A stretch of 52,888 bases of DNA, from contig JAKASR010000025.1 in NCBI GenBank assembly GCA_021818955.1, positions 1 to 52,888 of the forward strand, given 5' to 3'. Both the position numbers and the translations under genes were made by a program. Position 1 is the first letter of the stretch. Each line of letters begins with the position of its first letter. The notes beneath the pieces are model-generated. The model was not told where the DNA came from, made no database searches, and saw only the letters and a list, made by a program, of their open reading frames with translations. Shown one piece after another: positions 18,058 to 25,753 of this stretch. The DNA comes from Acidobacteriota bacterium (GTDB lineage: Bacteria; Acidobacteriota; Terriglobia; Terriglobales; SCQP01).

Positions 18058-18555
18058 ATGGGAGTACTGTTTAGCTGGACGTTAGTGGCACACCTGACCG
18101 GAATCGTGATGTGGGTGGGCGGGTTGCTGGCGGCCACAATGAGCATTGCGCAAGACGCTCGCGAAGCGGCCAGTTTTCCCGTACCCGCCCGCGCCGCCGA
18201 CAGCAGCGCCCAGCCCGACTTGCAAGACTATCAGAACCAGCGGCAGGCGGCGCATGCCGCCTATACCCGGCTGGCACAGCGGTTGATGCGGGCGCTGGCG
18301 CATCCGGGCCTGGCGCTGGCGGTGGCCAGCGGGGTGGGCCTGTTATTGCAACTGCCCTCGCTGGAGCTGCGCATGGCATGGCTGCAGATCAAGCTGGGAT
18401 TGGCGGTGGCGATGATCTTTCTGGACTGGATGATTACGCGGCAGGCCCGGCGGATGGAAAAATCCACGCCCAGCCGCAAACTGGCGATGCGTCTGCACAT
18501 GCTGGTAGCGACAGTGTTTATCGTGATCTTAATGCTGGTGCTGGTGCAGCCGTAA
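18058..18555 (+). CDS. HemJ/CopD-like integral membrane protein
   Basis: The 165-residue product has four membrane helices: near 5-27 (VAHLTGIVMWVGGLL), 85-105, 110-130 and 140-160. The helix-1 His, the TRLAQRLMRALAHPGLALAV segment and the WLQIKLGLAV segment line up with HemJ (protoporphyrinogen oxidase, UPF0093) and with the related CopD fold. In HemJ a conserved Lys follows a His in helix 3; here the residue before IKL is Gln. The protein could therefore be a HemJ-type heme enzyme or another b-heme CopD-like protein. ATG 18058 has an AAAGG site upstream and is preferred over TTG at 18037. Confidence 0.6.
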   Translation: MGVLFSWTLVAHLTGIVMWVGGLLAATMSIAQDAREAASFPVPARAADSSAQPDLQDYQNQRQAAHAAYTRLAQRLMRALAHPGLALAVASGVGLLLQLPSLELRMAWLQIKLGLAVAMIFLDWMITRQARRMEKSTPSRKLAMRLHMLVATVFIVILMLVLVQP

Positions 18556-18625
18556 ATGCGGGATTGAGCGGCCCCCCTTCCGGTTACAATCCCACCTCGA
18601 CCAAAACCCCATACCACCGCAGAAA

Positions 18626-18643
18626 GCGGCTCGGCCGCTTTTA
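18626..18643 (+). repeat. Dispersed repeat, copy 4 (terminator hairpin only)
   Basis: Only the first hairpin of module A and TTTTA are present, 70 bases after the HemJ-like stop. Its survival alone suggests the hairpin is the most useful part of the element downstream of plus-strand genes. Confidence 0.6.
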
Positions 18644-18941
18644 GCGATAATTTCTAAAATGATGTCATCCTGTCACCTCCACAGACAAATCCTTTATTTA
18701 TCTATGGGATAGATAGTGACATCATTTTTGAAAAAGATGTCACCCTGATGTCACCGAGATGTCACCCATCGCCATTTTCCGATTCCTGTGCGGAAATTTT
18801 TTTCAAATTGCCGCCATTGCCGCCATTGGCTAGCTAACATATTTAAATTCAGTTATTTAGAGATGGCGGCAAATGAATATTTGCCGCCATCCTTGCCGCC
18901 ATTATCCTGCTCGCAATGCCTGCGCCGCGGTAAGGCAACTT
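18644..18941. repeat. AT-rich intergenic patch with 11-base tandem repeats and a perfect hairpin
   Basis: Between convergent genes lies sequence unlike its surroundings. GATGTCACC recurs at exactly 11-base intervals at 18736, 18747 and 18758, with a related GATGTCATC at 18661. TGACATC at 18717 pairs with GATGTCA at 18736 around TTTTTGAAAAA. The decamer TTGCCGCCAT occurs at 18808, 18817, 18881 and 18893 and inverted at 18863. Positions 18862-18891 form a perfect 13-base-pair hairpin with loop GAAT. No coding frame is convincing. It could be a protein-binding array, a bidirectional terminator, or the remains of a mobile element. Confidence 0.6.
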
Positions 18942-20117
18942 TTAATAACGCGGCAAGCTCGGGTCCACCTCATCGGCCCAGGCCAGGATGCCGCCTTTCA
19001 GATTCCAGACCTTGGTAAAGCCGGCCTGGCGCAGATGGCGCACGGCGCGAGCGGAGCGCTGTCCGGAGCGGCAATAGACGACGGTTTCGCGATCGGGCTG
19101 CAATTCGTTCAGGCGGCGGGGCAGTTCGCCCAAAGGAATGAGGGTGGTATCGGGAATGGCCGCGATTTGCACCTCGTGCGGCTCGCGGACATCGAGCACG
19201 AAGACCGGGCGTCCGCGCTGGCGCCAAGCCTGCAATTCGCGCGGGGTGACTTCGTCGCCGGCGGGCGGTTCGGGTTCGGCGGCTTCCCCTCGAATGCCGC
19301 AGAACTCCTGGTAATCAATCAATTCGCGGATGGTGGGGTGGGCGCCGCAGACGGGGCAATCGGGGTTTTGACGCAGCTTGAGCTCGCGGAAACGGAGCTG
19401 GAGCGCGTCAAACAGCAACACGCGGTTTTTTAGGGGCGTGCCAATGCCCAGAATCAGCTTGATCGCCTCCATCGCCTGAATGGTGCCCATGATGCCGGGC
19501 AGCACGCCCAGCACCCCGCCTTCGGCGCAGCTCGGCACCAGGCCGGGGGGGGGCGGCTCGGGATACCAGCAGCGATAGCAGGGGCCGCCGGACAGGGCGA
19601 GCACCGACGCCTGGCCTTCAAAGCGGAAGATACTGGCGTACACGTTGGGCACGCCGGTCAAAACGCAGGCATCGTTCACCAGATAACGGGTGGGAAAGTT
19701 ATCGGTGCCGTCCACGACCAGGTCGTAATCGCGGAAAATTTCCAGCGCATTTTCACTCGACAGGCGCACCGGATGGGGCACGAGACGCACGTTGGGATTG
19801 ATTTCCGACAAGGTGGCCTGAGCCGATTCCAGCTTGGGGCGGCCGACGTCGGAGGTGCCATGGATGACCTGGCGCTGGAGGTTGGTGAAATCCACAGTAT
19901 CGAAATCCACCATGCCAAGCGTGCCCACGCCGGCGGCGGCGAGATAGAGGCCGACGGGGGCGCCCAAGCCCCCGGCGCCGATGCAGAGCACGCGCGCGGC
20001 TTTGAGCTTTTTTTGGCCATCGACACCCACCTCGGGAATGATGAGGTGGCGGCTGTACCGCAGAATCTCGTCTTTGGAGAGCTCGATAGCGGGAGTGGGT
20101 TCAGTCAAAGTAGCCAT
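18942..20117 (-). CDS. moeZ: MoeZ-like sulfur-carrier activating enzyme (ThiF/MoeB domain plus rhodanese)
   Basis: The 391-residue protein adenylates the C-terminal Gly of a ubiquitin-like sulfur carrier and then transfers sulfur to it. The E1-like domain has the ATP-binding GAGGLGAP at 47-54, DFDTVDFTNLQRQ, two zinc-binding CxxC pairs (CYRC and CPVC), and a Cys in PSCAEGGVLGV. The rhodanese domain (about 290-385) has the active-site loop CRSGQRS, expected to carry the persulfide. This fusion is the architecture of mycobacterial MoeZ, which charges CysO. It is the last gene of the operon, 24 bases after the carrier gene. Confidence 0.93.
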   Translation of the reverse strand: MATLTEPTPAIELSKDEILRYSRHLIIPEVGVDGQKKLKAARVLCIGAGGLGAPVGLYLAAAGVGTLGMVDFDTVDFTNLQRQVIHGTSDVGRPKLESAQATLSEINPNVRLVPHPVRLSSENALEIFRDYDLVVDGTDNFPTRYLVNDACVLTGVPNVYASIFRFEGQASVLALSGGPCYRCWYPEPPPPGLVPSCAEGGVLGVLPGIMGTIQAMEAIKLILGIGTPLKNRVLLFDALQLRFRELKLRQNPDCPVCGAHPTIRELIDYQEFCGIRGEAAEPEPPAGDEVTPRELQAWRQRGRPVFVLDVREPHEVQIAAIPDTTLIPLGELPRRLNELQPDRETVVYCRSGQRSARAVRHLRQAGFTKVWNLKGGILAWADEVDPSLPRY

Positions 20118-20141
20118 GATAGGTATTGCCTTTTCGAACCA

Positions 20142-20420
20142 TTACCGGCCGCCGGCGACGGCGGGAACGATGGAGAGCGAATCGCCAGGCTTGACCGGGG
20201 TGCTTTCCCGGCCGGTATAGCGGATATCCTCGTCGTTCAAATAAATATTGACGAAGCTGCGCAGCCTGCCATCGGGGGTAAACAGATGAGGACGCAAGGG
20301 GGGATGCGCGGCGGTCAACTGTTGCAGCACTTCGCCGACACTGCCGCCCTCGGTCTCGACCGACTCGCGACGATCGGTGTAGGCGCGCAATGCAGTAGGG
20401 ATATGAACGGTGACAGCCAT
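20142..20420 (-). CDS. cysO: CysO-like ubiquitin-fold sulfur carrier ending in -GGR
   Basis: The 92-residue beta-grasp protein resembles mycobacterial CysO over its length: VTVHIPTALR at the start, RSFVNIYLNDEDIRYTG in the middle and GDSLSIVPAVAGG at the end. In CysO the C-terminal GG becomes a thiocarboxylate that donates sulfur for cysteine synthesis. Here one more codon (cgg, Arg) follows before the TAA at 20144-20142, so the product ends -AGGR and would need trimming to expose the Gly. The adjacent JAMM protease is a natural candidate. ATG 20420 is used here; ATG at 20426 overlapping the upstream stop as TAATG would add two residues. Confidence 0.9.
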   Translation of the reverse strand: MAVTVHIPTALRAYTDRRESVETEGGSVGEVLQQLTAAHPPLRPHLFTPDGRLRSFVNIYLNDEDIRYTGRESTPVKPGDSLSIVPAVAGGR

Positions 20421-20425
20421 AACCA

Positions 20426-20911
20426 TTACGCGGCGGCGCCCTCTTGCGAGACGCCGGCCTCGAGTTCCTCCTGAATAAAATGCGAGCGGTCGCCGGCCAA
20501 CTCGAAGGAATTCGCGGCGGCGGCGCGGGCCTGAGCGACAGCGACAATCAAATACGAAAGTCCGGGCCAACTGGCGTTTTCCAGGTCGAAGATGGAGGGG
20601 CGAGCGGGGTGATCGGGATGGGAATGATAGAAGCCGATCACTTCCAGGCCGCGCTCGCGCCCGCGGCGCTGCACTTGCAGGTGCTCGCGGGGATCAAATT
20701 CAAAGCGGTTTTGCGGCGAGGCGGTATGGGCGTTGCGCATGGGCGCGACGTCCAGCACGAGGCGCCGGGTATCATCGGCGCCGGGCGCAGCTTCCGCGAC
20801 CGGTTCGGAGCGGCCGAGGAGAATGCCGCAGCACTCGTGCGGATAGTCGCGCTCGGCATGAGCGCGGATGCGATCCAGAAGTTGAGGCGAGAGGCGCAGC
20901 ATTATGGTCAA
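20426..20911 (-). CDS. mec: JAMM/MPN+ zinc hydrolase, Mec+-like
   Basis: The 161-residue metallopeptidase has the full JAMM set: Glu26 in HECCGILLG, His96 and His98 in HSHP, Ser106 and Asp109 with exact JAMM spacing. In mycobacteria Mec+ frees cysteine from the CysO-cysteine adduct; in other carrier systems such enzymes also trim extra C-terminal residues to expose the GG. Both roles are possible here because the neighbouring carrier has an extra Arg. Its start overlaps the cysM stop by four bases (20908-20911) and its stop overlaps or abuts the carrier start, so the genes are translationally coupled. Confidence 0.93.
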   Translation of the reverse strand: MTIMLRLSPQLLDRIRAHAERDYPHECCGILLGRSEPVAEAAPGADDTRRLVLDVAPMRNAHTASPQNRFEFDPREHLQVQRRGRERGLEVIGFYHSHPDHPARPSIFDLENASWPGLSYLIVAVAQARAAAANSFELAGDRSHFIQEELEAGVSQEGAAA

Positions 20912-21912
20912 GCTTCCGGCGACTCTTCCCAGAAGCGGTCGCTCAGGTACTTATCCGCATTATCGGGAAACACGGTGACGATGGTGGCGGGGGAGGAGAG
21001 GCGACGAGCGATTTCCAGGCAGCCGGCCAAAGCTGCGCCGGAGCTGACACCCACCAGCAAGCCTTCTTCGCGCGCCAGCCGTTTCACCATGGCATAGGCG
21101 GTTTCGGTGGCAATGCCCAAATCGGCGTCGGCGAGCGAGGGATCGTAAATTTGCGGAACGATGGCGGTGGCCATGTACTTCAGGCCCTCGATGCCATGAA
21201 AAGGGGCGTCCGGCTGCAAGGAAATGCAGCGCACCCGCGGGTTGAGCTGCTTGAGCCGGCGGGCGGTGCCGACAAAGGTGCCGCTGGTGCCGAGCGCGGC
21301 CACAAAGTGGGTGACGCGGCCGCGCGTCTGCCGCCAAATTTCTTCCGCCGTACCCATGTAATGCGCCTGCCAATTGGCGGGATTGGAGTACTGATCGGCA
21401 TAGAAATAAAGATCGGGATCGGCCGCGGCCAGCGCGCGGGCCTGGCGGATGGCGCCATCGGAGCCTTCGGCGGGGTCGGTAAAGACCAGGTCGGCGCCAT
21501 AAGCCCGCAGGATGCGGCGGCGCTCGGGGCTGACGTTGGAGGGCAAGCAGAGACGAACGCGGTAGCCCCGGGCAGCGCCGATCATGGCATAGGCGATGCC
21601 GGTATTGCCGCTGGTGGCATCGAGCAGAATGCGCCCGGGCGTCAGCTGTCCGGCGCGCTCGGCTTCCCGCACAATCGCACAGGCGGCGCGATCTTTGACG
21701 CTGCCGCCAGGATTAAACCATTCCGCCTTGGCCAGCAACTCGATACCGGACAGGCCGGCGGCGATGCGTTCCAGACGCAATAGGGGAGTGTTGCCGATGC
21801 GATCGAGCAAGAGATCGCCCGGGCGCTCGGCGGCTTCCGGACGCGGAGGACGGCACCAGGGCAGCAGCGAGGCCGCGGGCGGCAGATTCTCCAAGCTGGA
21901 TGCGTAAGCCAT
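20908..21912 (-). CDS. cysM: Cysteine synthase, CysM/CysK superfamily (probable CysO-thiocarboxylate-dependent)
   Basis: The PLP enzyme forms cysteine from an activated serine. Lys73 in GGSVKDRAA is the PLP lysine, TSGNTG (100-105) is the substrate/phosphate loop, and GTSGTFVGTARRL is the cofactor phosphate loop. Its operon with a CysO-like carrier, a JAMM hydrolase and a MoeZ-like activator points to the mycobacterial CysM type, which takes O-phosphoserine and sulfur from CysO-thiocarboxylate instead of sulfide. ATG 21912 is preferred; a GTG at 21951 gives a longer form without homology. It is the first gene of the operon. Confidence 0.92.
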   Translation of the reverse strand: MAYASSLENLPPAASLLPWCRPPRPEAAERPGDLLLDRIGNTPLLRLERIAAGLSGIELLAKAEWFNPGGSVKDRAACAIVREAERAGQLTPGRILLDATSGNTGIAYAMIGAARGYRVRLCLPSNVSPERRRILRAYGADLVFTDPAEGSDGAIRQARALAAADPDLYFYADQYSNPANWQAHYMGTAEEIWRQTRGRVTHFVAALGTSGTFVGTARRLKQLNPRVRCISLQPDAPFHGIEGLKYMATAIVPQIYDPSLADADLGIATETAYAMVKRLAREEGLLVGVSSGAALAGCLEIARRLSSPATIVTVFPDNADKYLSDRFWEESPEA

Positions 21913-22104
21913 AGGAAAAATCGAAAAACGAATGGACCCGGCCAAAATCACCGGTCCAGATCAATTATTGAGAAAATGATTGAAAAAGACGGAATTATGG
22001 GCAGTCAAGCCCATTGGCTCAACATCGGCAGGAGGGACATCGCCGCTCAAGGCTAGCGAACATAAAATCAGTTTAACGCGTCTTGGACGGATGGGCAAGA
22101 CCGG

Positions 22105-22450
22105 GCGGCTGGGCCGCTTTTACTTTTAGGCGCTGACGCTTGCGCAAGGGTCCGGCCGAAGCCGGAGGCTTGGCGAATACTCATGGCTGCCGAGCATTAC
22201 CGGGCGCAATTCCTGCGGAATTGCCGGCTTGCTTGGCGCAATTCCTGCGGAATTGCCGGCTTGCTTGGCGCAATTCCTGCGGAATTGCCGGCTTGCTTGG
22301 CGCAATTCCTGCGGAATTGCCGGCTGGCTTGGCGCAATTCCTGCGGAATTGCTTTATATAGTCGTTCATAGGCGCGGGACCTAACCGGAACCCCGCGCTT
22401 CGGCCTGCGATTTCGGACGAAACTACTGCCCGACTCGGCCGTTAACGCTT
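22105..22450 (+). repeat. Dispersed repeat, copy 5, with five 32-base palindromic units
   Basis: Modules A and B are both present, separated by five head-to-tail 32-base units beginning at 22204, 22236, 22268, 22300 and 22332. Each unit carries the palindrome GCAATTCC-TGC-GGAATTGC, and the units are nearly identical. It sits between divergent cysM and the 22602 gene. The 190 bases to its left (21913-22104) show no gene and no clear signal. This is the largest array of units in the window and probably a variable-number tandem repeat. Confidence 0.9.
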
Positions 22451-22549
22451 CATGTTTGGGCAAATTTGTTCGAATTAATTTTGGCAGCATAAACGGAGCC
22501 GCAAGCGGAGTCTCGGAGCGCACAAGGCGGCATTAGCCGCCGGGCGGCA

Positions 22550-22579
22550 TTGCCAGCCGCAAGCCGGATGCCGGATAAT
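22550..22579 (+). promoter_or_regulatory. Possible sigma-70-type promoter for the 22602 gene
   Basis: TTGCCA at 22550-22555 and GATAAT at 22574-22579 are 18 bases apart and would start transcription near 22586, shortly before GGAGGG at 22591. The call rests on two hexamers only. Confidence 0.3.
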
Positions 22580-22601
22580 AAAGGATTCACGGAGGGAAGC
22601 G

Positions 22602-23063
22602 TTGCCCAGACTACCGTTGCGCGGGAGGAAAGCGTTCCACCCCGATTTTGACGCGCTGATGAGCAAGCTGCAACAGCAGGGCTTCAGCCTGCTTGGGGCA
22701 GGGGAAGGCAGGCGGATGTTCATCAGCAAACACGGGTGCGCCGCCGGATTGGAGCCGGACGCGGAGCAAGGGGCGCGGTATTTTGCTCCTCCGGGACGCG
22801 TGGTGAAAGGCGAGCTGGCACGTTTAATTGATCGAGGCTATCAAAAATTCCTCAAAACCGCCGACAGCGAAGTGCCGGCCACCGCGCAGGACTTGCGCGC
22901 AATTTACGATTTCAATCGCGAGCTGCACTATGCCGCCGGCTCTCCCCTGCTTTATAACGAAAGCCTGGGCACCGTCAGCAACCGCTATCTTTATGACCGG
23001 GTCTGGTTCCGCGACGAGGGGCGACAGCCGAAAGTCTGGGAGAAAGTCGCACCGCATTCCTAA
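22602..23063 (+). CDS. Conserved-looking protein of unknown function
   Basis: The 153-residue product starts at a TTG with a strong GGAGGG ribosome site five bases upstream; there is no nearby in-frame ATG. It has no signal peptide or membrane helix and is mixed charged, with a Tyr/Arg-rich C-terminal half (NRYLYDRVWFRDEG). I do not recognise a domain. It ends 31 bases before ffh and may be the first gene of that operon. Confidence 0.6.
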   Translation: MPRLPLRGRKAFHPDFDALMSKLQQQGFSLLGAGEGRRMFISKHGCAAGLEPDAEQGARYFAPPGRVVKGELARLIDRGYQKFLKTADSEVPATAQDLRAIYDFNRELHYAAGSPLLYNESLGTVSNRYLYDRVWFRDEGRQPKVWEKVAPHS

Positions 23064-23094
23064 GCGCGGCGGCGGGACAGCAGCATAACCATCC

Positions 23095-24465
23095 ATGTTC
23101 GAAACGTTAACCGATAAGCTGCAGCAGGTATTTAAAACGCTGCGGGGCGAAGGCCGGCTGACCGAAGCCAATATGGCCGAAACGCTGGCGGCGATCCGGC
23201 TGGCGCTGCTGGATGCCGATGTCCATCACGCCGTGGTGGACGAACTGATCACGCACCTGCGCGAGCAAGCGCTCGGGCAGAAGGTGATGCAATCGCTATC
23301 GCCGGCCGAGCAACTGGTGAAGATCCTGCGCGACGAGCTGCTGAAAATTTTAGGCAACGACACGGCGAAATTGAACGTGAAGAGCTCGCGGCCGCCGGCC
23401 ATCGTGCTGATGGCCGGCCTGCAAGGCTCGGGCAAAACCACCACCAGCGCCAAGCTGGCGCTGAGGCTGCGGGAACAGGGCCATCGCCCCATGCTGGTTT
23501 CCGTGGACGTGTACCGGCCGGCGGCGCGGGAGCAATTGCAGATATTGGCTGCGCAAACCCAGACGCCGTATTTTCAGGGCAATCCGGCCGAAGGCGCGGA
23601 GCCGCTCGCCTCGGTGCTGGAACTGGCGCGGGGAGCGCGGCGCGAGGCCGCCAACGCCGGCTGCGACGTGTTGATCGTGGATACCGCCGGGCGGCTGCAC
23701 CTGGATACCGGGTTGATGGAGGAGATGCGGCAACTGAAGGCGCAACTGGCGCCGAACGAGATTCTGTTTGTGGCCGATGCCATGACCGGGCAAGATGCGG
23801 TGAACTCGGCCCGCGAATTTCATCACCAACTGCAATTCACGGGCGTGGTGCTCACCAAAATGGATGGCGACAGCCGCGGCGGAGCGGCGCTCTCGATTCG
23901 GCACGTGACCGGCGCACCCATCAAATTTCTGGGCGTCAGCGAGCGTTCCGAGGGGCTGGAGGTATTTCACCCCGACCGCATCGCCGGCCGCATTCTGGGC
24001 ATGGGCGACATGATGACGCTGCTGGAGAAAGCGGAAGCGGCGGTCGATAAGCAGAAGGCGGTAGAGCTGGAAGCCAAGCTGCGCAGCGACAGCTTCAGCC
24101 TGGAAGATTTTCGCGATCAATTGCGCCAGGTGCGCAAACTGGGACCGCTGGACAGCCTGATGAAGATGCTGCCGCGCGTGGGCCCTTTCCAAGCCTTGCA
24201 ACGGGGGGCGCCGGAGGTGGATGAAGGCCGGCTGACCCGCATCGAGGCGATGATCAACTCGATGACGAAGGAAGAACGGCGGCGGCACCAGATCATCAAT
24301 GGGAGCCGGCGCAAGCGCATCGCGCGCGGCAGCGGCACCACGGTACAGGAAGTGAACCAATTGTTGAAGCAGTACGTGCAAATGCGGAAGATGTTTCAGT
24401 CGTTTTCGGCCTCGCCATTCTTACGCAAACGCATTGGCAACATGAATTTGCCGGAATCTGAATAG
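23095..24465 (+). CDS. ffh: Signal recognition particle protein (SRP54 homologue)
   Basis: Ffh binds signal peptides of nascent membrane proteins and 4.5S RNA and brings the ribosome to FtsY. The 456-residue product has the N-domain (1-85), the G domain with G-loop GLQGSGKTTT at 108-117, DVYRPAAREQL, VDTAGRL and TKMDGDSRGGAALS motifs, and a methionine-rich M domain with the RNA-binding RRHQIINGSRRKRIARGSG stretch. It leads the group ffh-rpsP-khpA-rimM-trmD-rplS, a classic conserved order. The 4.5S RNA gene was not seen in the window. Confidence 0.97.
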   Translation: MFETLTDKLQQVFKTLRGEGRLTEANMAETLAAIRLALLDADVHHAVVDELITHLREQALGQKVMQSLSPAEQLVKILRDELLKILGNDTAKLNVKSSRPPAIVLMAGLQGSGKTTTSAKLALRLREQGHRPMLVSVDVYRPAAREQLQILAAQTQTPYFQGNPAEGAEPLASVLELARGARREAANAGCDVLIVDTAGRLHLDTGLMEEMRQLKAQLAPNEILFVADAMTGQDAVNSAREFHHQLQFTGVVLTKMDGDSRGGAALSIRHVTGAPIKFLGVSERSEGLEVFHPDRIAGRILGMGDMMTLLEKAEAAVDKQKAVELEAKLRSDSFSLEDFRDQLRQVRKLGPLDSLMKMLPRVGPFQALQRGAPEVDEGRLTRIEAMINSMTKEERRRHQIINGSRRKRIARGSGTTVQEVNQLLKQYVQMRKMFQSFSASPFLRKRIGNMNLPESE

Positions 24466-24498
24466 CCGGCGCGAAGCCGGATGAAGGAGAAGCTTGTC

Positions 24499-24780
24499 AT
24501 GCTCATGATTCGACTCTCGCGCCTGGGCACCAAAAAGAAACCGTTTTACCGGGTGGTGGTGCTGGAAAAAAGCGCCGCCCGCGACGGCCGGGCATTGGAA
24601 ATTCTGGGAACATACAATCCCGTCCCCAACCCGGCGCATATCGAGCTTAACCAGGAGCGCATCCAGTACTGGCGGAGCCAGGGCGCGCAGGTATCTTCCA
24701 CCGTGCAGAACCTGCTGCGCCGCTCCGGCGAGCGGAGCACGGCAACGCCAGCGGAAACCGCGCCAGCGGAAGCCAAGTAA
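24499..24780 (+). CDS. rpsP: 30S ribosomal protein S16
   Basis: The 93-residue product matches bS16: MIRLSRLGTKKKPFYRVVV, GRALEILGTYNP, and a C-terminal segment with GAQVSSTVQNLLRR. The ATG at 24499 has AAGGAG nine bases upstream; the ATG at 24481 contains that site within its own codons and is therefore unlikely. The tail is Ala/Pro/Glu-rich, as often seen. Confidence 0.97.
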   Translation: MLMIRLSRLGTKKKPFYRVVVLEKSAARDGRALEILGTYNPVPNPAHIELNQERIQYWRSQGAQVSSTVQNLLRRSGERSTATPAETAPAEAK

Positions 24781-24795
24781 ACGGGGAGCCCAGGC

Positions 24796-25053
24796 ATGGA
24801 CGAGGAAACGCGCAATGATGCAGTGGAGCTGATGCTGGGATTGGCGCGCCGACTGACGGATCATCCGGAAGCGGTGCGGGCACGGGCGGAAGAGGCGGAG
24901 GGCAGCATGGTAATCGAGCTGCAAGCCGATGCCCGCGACATAGGCCGGCTGATCGGACATCGCGGACGCACCGTGCAGAGCCTGGAACTGCTGCTGGCCG
25001 CCGCCACCCGCAAAGCGCATGAACGGTATACGCTGGAAGTGACGGAAGCTTGA
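24796..25053 (+). CDS. khpA: KH-domain RNA-binding protein
   Basis: The 85-residue protein is a single KH domain with the GRLIGHRGRTVQSLELLLAAA motif (GxxG loop GHRG) and an N-terminal helix. KhpA binds RNA, often with KhpB, and in several bacteria affects ribosome function and cell size. It lies 15 bases after rpsP, its usual place between rpsP and rimM. Confidence 0.93.
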   Translation: MDEETRNDAVELMLGLARRLTDHPEAVRARAEEAEGSMVIELQADARDIGRLIGHRGRTVQSLELLLAAATRKAHERYTLEVTEA

Positions 25054-25147
25054 TGCTTGAGTTGCGAGCTTAGCGTCTAAATACGTTCCCCGTTCCGCAT
25101 ATCCATTTGGCCGCTTTCGCCCTTACAGGCGTTACCCCCAACCCGAC

Positions 25148-25672
25148 ATGGCAGAGCAGGAATTTATCACGATCGGGCGGGTGCTGCGCCCGCAAGGGCG
25201 GCGGGGCGAGTTGCGCATCGCATTGGAAACCGATTTTCCGGAACGGTTTCAAGCCACGCGCCAGGTGTACCTTTGGGGGAAGCAGGGCGAAAGGCAAGCC
25301 TTCAACCTGATCCGCGCCTGGCCACACCAAGGCGCGATGGTGCTGGAACTGGAAGGCCTGAGCAACATCAGCGAAGCGGAAGCCTGGCGAGGCGCAGAAG
25401 TCCAGGTACCGGTGGCGGAGCGGCACGCGGCGCCGGACGGCGCTTATTTCATCGTCGAGCTTGAGGGCTTAGATGTCCGGGCCAATGGGCAGGCGCTGGG
25501 CAAAATTCGCTGGGTGGAAACCATCGCCGGCGGCACGGCGCTGCTACACGTGATGACTCCGGCAGGAACCACCCGGCTGATTCCCTTCGCGCGAGAGTAT
25601 GTAAAGCAAATCGAAGCCGGCGAGATGCAACTGGAAGTGCCGGAAGGACTGCTGGACTTGAATGAGAAATAA
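25148..25672 (+). CDS. rimM: 16S rRNA processing/30S maturation factor RimM
   Basis: The 174-residue product has the N-terminal RimM domain (ITIGRVLRPQGRRGELRI, GLSNISEAEAWRGAEVQVP) and a C-terminal PRC-barrel (YFIVELEGLDV, TTRLIPFAREYVKQIE). RimM binds S19 and helps the 3' domain of 16S rRNA to fold. The 94-base gap after khpA has no gene. Confidence 0.95.
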   Translation: MAEQEFITIGRVLRPQGRRGELRIALETDFPERFQATRQVYLWGKQGERQAFNLIRAWPHQGAMVLELEGLSNISEAEAWRGAEVQVPVAERHAAPDGAYFIVELEGLDVRANGQALGKIRWVETIAGGTALLHVMTPAGTTRLIPFAREYVKQIEAGEMQLEVPEGLLDLNEK

Positions 25673-25682
25673 TTTGAAGTTT

Positions 25683-25745
25683 GCGGCACGGCCGTTTTAC
25701 TTTCAGGCGCTGACGCTTTCGCCAAGGTCCGGCCGCGGAAACTCA
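25683..25745 (+). repeat. Dispersed repeat, copy 6 (shortened module A)
   Basis: It begins ten bases after the rimM stop with GCGGC-ACG-GCCG-TTTTACTTT, then GGCGCTGACGCTTTCG and only the left arm of the second hairpin. It lies inside the rimM-trmD operon, so if it terminates transcription it would lower trmD-rplS expression relative to the genes before it. Confidence 0.75.
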
Positions 25746-25753
25746 ATGGAGTC

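Noticed and set aside
22204-22352. CRISPR array, because of the regular 32-base period
   Set aside because: The whole period is repeated with no unique spacers, the unit is itself a palindrome, and no cas genes are near.
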